DNA of 64,000 bases from an uncultured Burkholderiaceae bacterium (lineage in GTDB: Bacteria; Pseudomonadota; Gammaproteobacteria; Burkholderiales; Burkholderiaceae_B), in contig CALBEY010000038.1 of NCBI GenBank assembly GCA_937888805.1, positions 1 through 64,000 of the forward strand. The letters run 5' to 3'. This document shows, in pieces, positions 58,679 through 64,000 of this stretch. A program made the translations under genes and the position numbers. The notes under the pieces were generated by a model that saw only the letters and a program-made list of their open reading frames with translations, was not told the origin of the DNA and made no database searches. Numbering within the stretch: the stretch's first letter is position 1; the number at the start of each line of letters is the position of its first letter.

Positions 58679-60448
58679 TTAACGTCGATTCGATTTTACA
58701 AAACCTAGCCGCGATTCATGTGCAGCAGCGCCGCTGGGCTGCCAGTCATCACCTCGCCGTGTCGCACCCGATTGGCTAGAACCACCCGGTCGACGAGGCT
58801 TTTGTGCTGAACGACCCTTTTCAGCTGCGGCTGGCGTACCACCCAAGCCTTTAGGACCACCGGTCCCACGGCTTGGCCGTGATGGCGCCGGCGAGGCCAA
58901 CACACCACCTTTGGTCGATGGGCGCTTGGGTCTGTTAGCCGGGTCTGCCGAACGGTGGCCACGCCCACCTGGGAGGCTACCCGCGACAACGGCGACTGAC
59001 GTCGCCAGCGGATCAGGAATAGCCCCTGGCCGACCACCACGAACAGGCGGCTTTCCTCGCCCACCCCTCGGTGACTGACCCCGCCGGTCGGCGTTAACCT
59101 GCCCTTGGCCTTGTCCTTGACCAAATCCTCGCCCTGGGCCACGTCCCTGACCGGGTCCAGTTCCTGAAACTGGCCGGTAACCGGGCGGCATTGCGCTGTC
59201 ATGGCTAACGGGCTGACGTGCCGCGCGGCCTCTGGCCCCCGGCTTAGCGGTGTCGTCATCGTCCTTTAGAAGACCAACTTGAACCATCAAAGCGCTGACC
59301 AAATCGCCGTTTAACTCTTCCCAGCGACCACGGCGTAAATTGCTCGACAACACAATCTCGCCAAACCGGGTCCTTATTAATCGACTAACCGTCAAACCAA
59401 CGACTTCAAACATGCGACGAACCTCGCGATTGCGTCCCTCTTGTAAGGTCACGCGGTACCACCGGTTACTGCCCTCCCCACCCAAGAACTCAACACTGCC
59501 AAATTGAGCTGGGCCGTCCTCTAGCTCGACGCCTGTGGTCAGTGCTTTGCTGATTTCTTCCGTCATTTCCCCCAAAACACGAACCGCGTATTCGCGTTCA
59601 TTACCGTACCTGGGATGCAACAACCGGTTAGATAAATCACCGGATGTTGTAAAAATCAACAAGCCCTCTGTATTAAGATCCAAACGACCAACAGATAACC
59701 ACTTGCCGATTTTTAATCGGGGCAAGCGGGCAAAAACTGTGGCACGACCGCCAGGATCATCATGGCTAACAATTTCACCAGCCGGTTTGTGATAAAGAAT
59801 GACCCGGGGTGGTTTGCGACCGACGATTCTACTGACCGGTTTGCCGTTGACTCGCACAATATCTGCGCTGCCGACACGCTGACCGATATGAGCGGGCTCA
59901 CCATTTACAGACACTCGGCCGGCAATAATTAACTCTTCCATTTCGCGCCGAGAACCCACACCAGCCTCAGCGAGTACCTTATGCAACTTAGGCATCAAGA
60001 CATCGCTTTGAAGATACTTGCCTAAACGCTGAGACGTTTTGAGTGCCTTACCCAGAAACTCGAGCGCTGGTGGTTCATCTTCATATGTTAAGTCGACATG
60101 CGCAGCGGCCGTTTGGCCTGCCACATCAGGCCCATTTGTTTCTGCTTGAGCTGAAATTTGGGATTCACTGCCCACTGACTCATGATTTGTCGAGGCATTA
60201 GCCTGATCGTTAGTGAAATCATTTCGGCGACGCCGAAAAGGGGTTCGTAAATTTCGGGAACGCGGTTTGGCTGCTGCGTTGGTTTCCGTTGGCGTGGCGG
60301 TTTCCGTTGCCGTGGCGGTTTGAGTTACGCTTTCAGTTGTGGTCTTGGCCTTCGCCCGTTTGACGCGAGGTTTCTTGACAGGCACTTCGTTAACATCGGT
60401 TGCTTCTGGCGCTGACACCGATAAGATTTCTGGCTGCTCGTTCGTCAC
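58679..60448 (-). CDS. rluB: 23S rRNA pseudouridine synthase RluB with long tails
   Basis: 589 residues, about twice the E. coli length. The core (about residues 150-390) has an S4 domain ([19 protein letters not shown]) and the RluB/RsuA catalytic block [14 protein letters not shown] with its aspartate. It modifies 23S rRNA near helix 89. An N-terminal tail of about 145 residues is rich in Lys, Ala and Thr; a C-terminal tail of about 190 residues is rich in Gly, Arg, Pro and Gln ([20 protein letters not shown]). The start is GTG in a GTGA overlap with scpB. Confidence 0.93.
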   Translation of the reverse strand: MTNEQPEILSVSAPEATDVNEVPVKKPRVKRAKAKTTTESVTQTATATETATPTETNAAAKPRSRNLRTPFRRRRNDFTNDQANASTNHESVGSESQISAQAETNGPDVAGQTAAAHVDLTYEDEPPALEFLGKALKTSQRLGKYLQSDVLMPKLHKVLAEAGVGSRREMEELIIAGRVSVNGEPAHIGQRVGSADIVRVNGKPVSRIVGRKPPRVILYHKPAGEIVSHDDPGGRATVFARLPRLKIGKWLSVGRLDLNTEGLLIFTTSGDLSNRLLHPRYGNEREYAVRVLGEMTEEISKALTTGVELEDGPAQFGSVEFLGGEGSNRWYRVTLQEGRNREVRRMFEVVGLTVSRLIRTRFGEIVLSSNLRRGRWEELNGDLVSALMVQVGLLKDDDDTAKPGARGRAARQPVSHDSAMPPGYRPVSGTGPGQGRGPGRGFGQGQGQGQVNADRRGQSPRGGRGKPPVRGGRPGAIPDPLATSVAVVAGSLPGGRGHRSADPANRPKRPSTKGGVLASPAPSRPSRGTGGPKGLGGTPAAAEKGRSAQKPRRPGGSSQSGATRRGDDWQPSGAAAHESRLGFVKSNRR

Positions 60449-61233
60449 TTTTGCTCCGATATATCGATGGAAGGACTGATTGATGGGTTGATATCCATCG
60501 ACTGGTTATGTTGTGGCGAATGCGCAGGGTTCGCACCCGTTGTTTCTTCAACTGTTTGGTAGGTTGACACATCTTCAATGGACTCTGACTCATCCAAATC
60601 ACTTGCCGCCAAAAGCACAGGATCTGATTCGTTTTCATCGGCTAACAAATTCGTTGCTGCGTTATGCGTGACGACGATGTTTGAATCGACCAAATCGCCT
60701 AGATCAGGAGCCTCGGGTGACAAAGGCTGTAGCGGGGGCAGCTCATCTAATGCACGCAGGCCCAAATCATCCAAAAACAGCTTCGTCGTGCCAAGCAGCG
60801 CCGGTCGTCCGGGCGCGTCACGATGCCCTAGGGTTTCAACCCAGCCCCTTTCTTCCAGCGTTTTAATAATCTGCGAAGATACCGTCACACCTCTGATGGC
60901 CTCAATGTCTGCCCGAGTCACGGGTTGCTTCCAAGCAATGATGGCCAAAGTCTCTAAAACAGCTCGAGAATACTTTGGCGTTCGCTCTGGATTAAGCTTT
61001 TCTAAAAAGCGCTGCATGTTTGCTTTGCTCTGGAATCGCCAACCCGTCGAAATTTGTGCCAATTCAAGGCCACGATCCTGCCAATTCGACTGTAACTGAA
61101 TCAACCAACTTTCAATTTGGGCAGTGCTGACTTCTTCAGGCTCGAATACTTTTTGTAAAGCAGCAACTGTCATCGGCGTATCCGCACAGAGGAGCGCTGC
61201 TTCCATCACATTAACTGCTTGATGATCTTCCAT
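60445..61233 (-). CDS. scpB: Segregation and condensation protein ScpB
   Basis: 262 residues. Two winged-helix domains: [20 protein letters not shown] in the first and [29 protein letters not shown] in the second (positions about 85-120). It bridges SMC and ScpA in chromosome organisation. The C-terminal 90 residues are acidic and low in complexity. scpA is not next to it. The 3' end overlaps rluB by 4 nt. Confidence 0.93.
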   Translation of the reverse strand: MEDHQAVNVMEAALLCADTPMTVAALQKVFEPEEVSTAQIESWLIQLQSNWQDRGLELAQISTGWRFQSKANMQRFLEKLNPERTPKYSRAVLETLAIIAWKQPVTRADIEAIRGVTVSSQIIKTLEERGWVETLGHRDAPGRPALLGTTKLFLDDLGLRALDELPPLQPLSPEAPDLGDLVDSNIVVTHNAATNLLADENESDPVLLAASDLDESESIEDVSTYQTVEETTGANPAHSPQHNQSMDINPSISPSIDISEQK

Positions 61234-61290
61234 GATCCTCCAAGTACCGAAACCTTAACAAACGAATAAACGGGGACTCAGCCCGACCAT

Positions 61291-61319
61291 TTGAACGCTT
61301 TCCCACAAACTGCTATACT
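61291..61319 (+). promoter_or_regulatory. Sigma-70 promoter of the initiator tRNA gene
   Basis: TTGAAC (61291-61296) and TATACT (61314-61319) with 17 nt between, a near-consensus pair. The expected start is about 61326, 6 nt before the tRNA. Confidence 0.85.
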
Positions 61320-61331
61320 TTGTACATCAGA

Positions 61332-61408
<77 letters not shown>

Positions 61409-61416
61409 GATTTTCA

Positions 61417-61447
61417 AGAGTCAACTTAACTGTTGGCTCTTTTTTTT
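61417..61447 (+). terminator. Terminator after tRNA-fMet
   Basis: Arms AGAGTCAAC and GTTGGCTCT (one G-T wobble, loop TTAACT) followed by seven T. Confidence 0.9.
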
Positions 61448-61780
61448 ATGCCATTTTTCGATCAAATCAGTACTCAAAACAAACCAAATCAGCCGCATAC
61501 AGTAAGACCGAGCGCTTGAGCACACCTTTGACGATCGCTTTTAAACGTGAATTCTTTAAAAGGGTTCAGCGAAGATCACCTGTCAGGTGAAACTTTCATT
61601 GAAAGCCTTTGGGGACAACACCGTTAAATCACACTTCGTTTACGGCTCTCTAAGCCTGCTTGGCTATCTTTACAAAGGGCGCAGTCGATCTTGGCCTCTT
61701 ATTCACTAAGTGTATAACAAGCGTGAGCCAACAGCAAACCGTCACCCGACAACCTTTAGGGAAAACACTTATCCCGAGTC
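61448..61780. other. Gene-free stretch after the tRNA terminator
   Basis: About 330 bases with no supported gene. A 7-bp inverted repeat with a one-base centre (TCACCTG/CAGGTGA, 61576-61590) is followed by CTTTC-ATT-GAAAG (61594-61606). I see no other structure and no second tRNA. Confidence 0.5.
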
Positions 61781-62224
61781 TTACGCGGCGAGGCGATACC
61801 GCTGACCCAAAAACGGTGCATGCTTCAGTGCCAAAGCCAAAGGCTCGCTGCTGCTTGCACGTGTGGCAAGCACGATCAAGTCAACGGCTGGCTGTTGCTT
61901 TCGTAAAACAGCAAAAAACAAATGCCTTAGCGCATCACTGACTTCATTGCTCATGGCGCAACACAAGCAAGCATCTGAACTGGCGAGTTCGTCGCTTGTT
62001 GTGTGAATCACTCGCAGTGATTCGGGCCACAGCTCGGGCAAACCACCAACTGGCGCAATCACAACAACCGTCTTATAACCATTGGGATCGAAGTCAAGCA
62101 ACCACTGCGCTAACGCCACTTGAGGCTCACGGCCGTTCAACACTTGAATGGCTATTCGGTAATCGCGAGCGTTAGTTTGTAATCCGGAGCCGAAGGGACG
62201 CAAAACTTTTTTCCTAGAGAACAA
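61781..62224 (-). CDS. Small CobW-like protein lacking a P-loop
   Basis: Up to 147 residues. DACLCCAMSNEVSDALRHL (C86, C88, C89) matches the CxCC metal-binding segment of CobW/G3E GTPases, and the following VDLIVLATRASSSEPLA aligns with their IETTGLADP region. Where the Walker A P-loop should be, the sequence reads QVLNGREPQVALAQWLL, without G-x-x-G-x-G-K-T, so GTP binding is unlikely. CobW proteins are metal chaperones; this one may bind metal only. I recall small Burkholderiales relatives with the same GREP segment, unverified. The frame opens with TTG; a TTG at residue 8 with AGGA 8 nt upstream is an alternative. Divergent from the nitroreductase gene. Confidence 0.65.
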   Translation of the reverse strand: MFSRKKVLRPFGSGLQTNARDYRIAIQVLNGREPQVALAQWLLDFDPNGYKTVVVIAPVGGLPELWPESLRVIHTTSDELASSDACLCCAMSNEVSDALRHLFFAVLRKQQPAVDLIVLATRASSSEPLALALKHAPFLGQRYRLAA

Positions 62225-62316
62225 TCAGTGCAGTCAACAACACGTCGCCGACTCGCTATATTCGCTATTGTAAGCTTCGAAATCTTCTTCTTCCAACGAA
62301 TAAAAGGTTCAGACAC

Positions 62317-63012
62317 ATGATTGAATCCGACCAGCAACGCATCGTCGACGAGGCGATTACTTCTCGACACTCAATACGCGCTTTTTTACCAACACCAATC
62401 GCGCGCGAAGACATCGAGCAAATGTTGGCCGTCGCCTCACGGGCACCATCGGGCTCTAACACGCAACCTTGGAAAGCATACGTATTAACGGGCAATCGCT
62501 TGAAAGCCATGTCAGCTGACATCGTGCAGGCCTTTCTTGACCCTGAAAAAGCGTCAGCATTTAAAGAAGAATATCGCTACTACCCTGACATCTGGGAAAC
62601 ACCGTACATCGATCGACGAAGAAAAGTTGGTCTCGACTTATACCAACTTTTGGGTCTTGGAAAGTCAGACAAAGACGGTATGCGAGACCAACACGCCAGA
62701 AATTTTAAGTTTTTTGACGCGCCCGTCGGAATGGTCTTTACCGTTGATCGAACCATGAATCAGGGCTCTTGGTTGGACTTTGGCTGTTTTTTACAAAACC
62801 TAATGATTGCCGCACGCGGTCGCGATCTTGATACCTGCCCACAAGCAGCCTTTAATCGGTTTCATCCCATTATTCGCCAACACACGGGCATACCAGAGAG
62901 CGAAATCGTGATGTGTTGTTTGGCACTCGGTGTCGCCGACCATGGCAAGATTGAAAACACATTGATCAGCGAACGCGAACCGGTCTCGGGTTTCACCCAG
63001 TTCCTAGACTGA
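62317..63012 (+). CDS. Nitroreductase family FMN oxidoreductase
   Basis: 231 residues. SRHSIRAFLPTPIAREDIEQML and ASRAPSGSNTQPWKAYVL are the FMN-binding signatures, and EIVMCCLALGVADHGK is the C-terminal block. The family reduces nitro compounds, quinones or enones with NAD(P)H; the substrate is unknown. The central segment with YPDIWETPYIDRRRKVGLDLY fits the PnbA/nitrobenzoate-type subgroup. A 15-bp hairpin follows its stop. Confidence 0.9.
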   Translation: MIESDQQRIVDEAITSRHSIRAFLPTPIAREDIEQMLAVASRAPSGSNTQPWKAYVLTGNRLKAMSADIVQAFLDPEKASAFKEEYRYYPDIWETPYIDRRRKVGLDLYQLLGLGKSDKDGMRDQHARNFKFFDAPVGMVFTVDRTMNQGSWLDFGCFLQNLMIAARGRDLDTCPQAAFNRFHPIIRQHTGIPESEIVMCCLALGVADHGKIENTLISEREPVSGFTQFLD

Positions 63013-63014
63013 GC

Positions 63015-63048
63015 TTTGTAGGCATCGCCCAACGGCGATGCCTACAAA
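63015..63048. terminator. 15-bp perfect hairpin between convergent genes
   Basis: Arms TTTGTAGGCATCGCC and GGCGATGCCTACAAA around CAAC, 2 nt after the nitroreductase stop and 8 nt before the TRAP permease stop. There is no long T run, but the stem is very stable; probably the 3' end for both genes. Confidence 0.7.
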
Positions 63049-63056
63049 CCCTTGCA

Positions 63057-64000
63057 CTAAGCGATTGCCGCAGCCGCACGTATCTTTTGCGAGATTTTTG
63101 CCAACACCACAGCAACGCCCGCGAGGACCAATCCAATGGCACTGAGCTCAAGATGGTTAAGATTCAGATCACCGCCGCCAGGAATCGCCATTGCCAGGCC
63201 ACCGAGTGCTAGAATCAATCGCGCCAGCATTCCCAAAACCCCCGTGTGCATCGTTCCGACGTTGACCAAATAGCCCTCAAGTGCTGAGGCAATTAACGCA
63301 ATCCCAACCACTGCCGTACAAATCACAGCCACAATGTCTGCCGGATCGCCGCGCAGAATGAGGGCTGGGTTAAGCACAAAGAAAAATGGAACGAAATACA
63401 TGGCGCTTCCTAACCGCATCGACTGAAAGCCCACGTCAATCGGTCTGGAACCCGACACTCCAGCGGCCACAAACGCGGCCAGCGAGACCGGTGGCGTGAT
63501 GAATGACACCATGCCCCAATACATCATGAATAAGTGGACCGCCAAGGGATCAAATCCCGCCTGAATCAATGGCGGTGCCAGCACAATCGCCAAAAAGATA
63601 TAACAGGCGGTGATGGTCATGCCCATACCAAAAATAAAACTGGTGATCGCACCCATAACCAACAGCACATAAACATTATTGCCGGCAAGGTAGATCAAAT
63701 CATTGGCAAGCGTTCCTGCCAGACCAGTCACTGACATGGCCCCAATGATCAAGCCAACGCCCGCCAACAACGCAGCCAATTCGGCCAAAGATGCGGTCAC
63801 ACCGGTGAGCAATCGGCCGAGCTTGGCCATATTCAGGCGATGCTTGGGGCTGAATTGATTGATGACCAGCAACAGCCCCGTCGCGTAGAACGGCGCCATT
63901 GACTCGACTTGTGCCACCAACAGCAAATAAATCAACACCACAAAAACGATGATGTACTGCCAACCTTCTTTAAAAGTTTGAGCCAGTGAAGGCAACTCTT
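63057..64000 (-). CDS. TRAP transporter fused permease, N-terminus beyond window edge
   Basis: The frame stays open to the window edge, so the start is missing. At least 312 residues of a DctM-type large permease with about eight helices are seen. GMGMTITACYIFLAIVLAPPLI and HLFMMYWGMVSFITPPVSLAAF are typical of the fused 4TM/12TM TRAP subtype. TRAP systems use a periplasmic binding protein and a sodium gradient to take up organic acids. The binding protein gene would lie outside the window. Confidence 0.88.
   Translation of the reverse strand, partial: ELPSLAQTFKEGWQYIIVFVVLIYLLLVAQVESMAPFYATGLLLVINQFSPKHRLNMAKLGRLLTGVTASLAELAALLAGVGLIIGAMSVTGLAGTLANDLIYLAGNNVYVLLVMGAITSFIFGMGMTITACYIFLAIVLAPPLIQAGFDPLAVHLFMMYWGMVSFITPPVSLAAFVAAGVSGSRPIDVGFQSMRLGSAMYFVPFFFVLNPALILRGDPADIVAVICTAVVGIALIASALEGYLVNVGTMHTGVLGMLARLILALGGLAMAIPGGGDLNLNHLELSAIGLVLAGVAVVLAKISQKIRAAAAIA

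Noticed and set aside
58679-60448. CRISPR-like or phage repeat in the GC-rich end of rluB
   Set aside because: The repeats are codon-level Gly/Arg/Gln runs within an intact coding frame, without uniform spacers.
60578-61099. Long plus-strand open frame of 173 codons inside scpB
   Set aside because: Antisense shadow of a well-supported gene; no domain.
61660-61941. Plus-strand open frame of 93 codons overlapping the CobW-like gene
   Set aside because: No recognisable domain, low-quality composition, and it lies antisense to a frame with a clear CLCC motif.

Overview
The window is a stretch of core bacterial chromosome, dense with housekeeping genes. I see no CRISPR array, insertion sequence, integrase, phage gene or rRNA. 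Gene order points to Betaproteobacteria, order Burkholderiales: rpsF-priB-rpsR-rplI-dnaB, xseB-ispA-dxs with a divergent Rieske gene, alaC-hom-thrC, and scpB-rluB-rimP-nusA-infB-rbfA-truB-typA. Base composition looks moderate by eye (not computed). The genus cannot be settled from the sequence alone.

Layout. 1-1787: end of a cell-surface (probably LPS) locus, with a methyltransferase cut by the window edge and a family 9 glycosyltransferase. 1747-12634: dnaE, lpxO, hrpA, argA, yggX and phoU, mostly divergent or convergent pairs. 12738-19128: an unbroken leftward string potF-potG-potH-potI-spx-like-rmuC-rpiA, joined by overlaps of 1-4 nt or a 6-nt gap. 19389-24404: a leftward alr-radA-permease operon ending in a terminator. 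24517-27613: the squalene operon hpnC-hpnD-hpnE. 27649-31956: alaC-hom-thrC-crcB. 32260-35962: an Mth938-like gene, bcp, phoH and pdxA. 35956-42171: dnaB, the S6/PriB/S18/L9 operon, and the xseB-ispA-dxs isoprenoid operon. 42356-50408: Rieske oxygenase, htpX, dienelactone hydrolase, polA, a LOG-family gene and gabD. 50509-61233: the translation and RNA-modification block. 61332-61408: initiator tRNA. The right end has a CobW-like small protein, a nitroreductase and a TRAP permease cut by the window edge.

How the genes connect. Dxs and IspA make the isoprenoid precursor (farnesyl diphosphate) that HpnC, HpnD and HpnE turn into squalene. AlaC-Hom-ThrC covers alanine and threonine biosynthesis. 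NusA, IF2, RbfA, TruB, RimP, TypA, RluB, S6, S18, L9 and tRNA-fMet form a large translation and ribosome-assembly set. DnaE, DnaB, PriB, PolA, RadA, RmuC, XseB and ScpB cover replication, repair and chromosome organisation.

Most worth a second look: a small CobW-like protein with a CLCC motif but no P-loop; a structured rpsF leader with a perfect inverted repeat; two stacked terminator-like hairpins in front of the Rieske gene; a terminator abutting the rimP start codon; a probable Pho box before phoU; and polA and a LOG gene whose divergent start codons share the same CATG. I found no convincing new multi-gene system.
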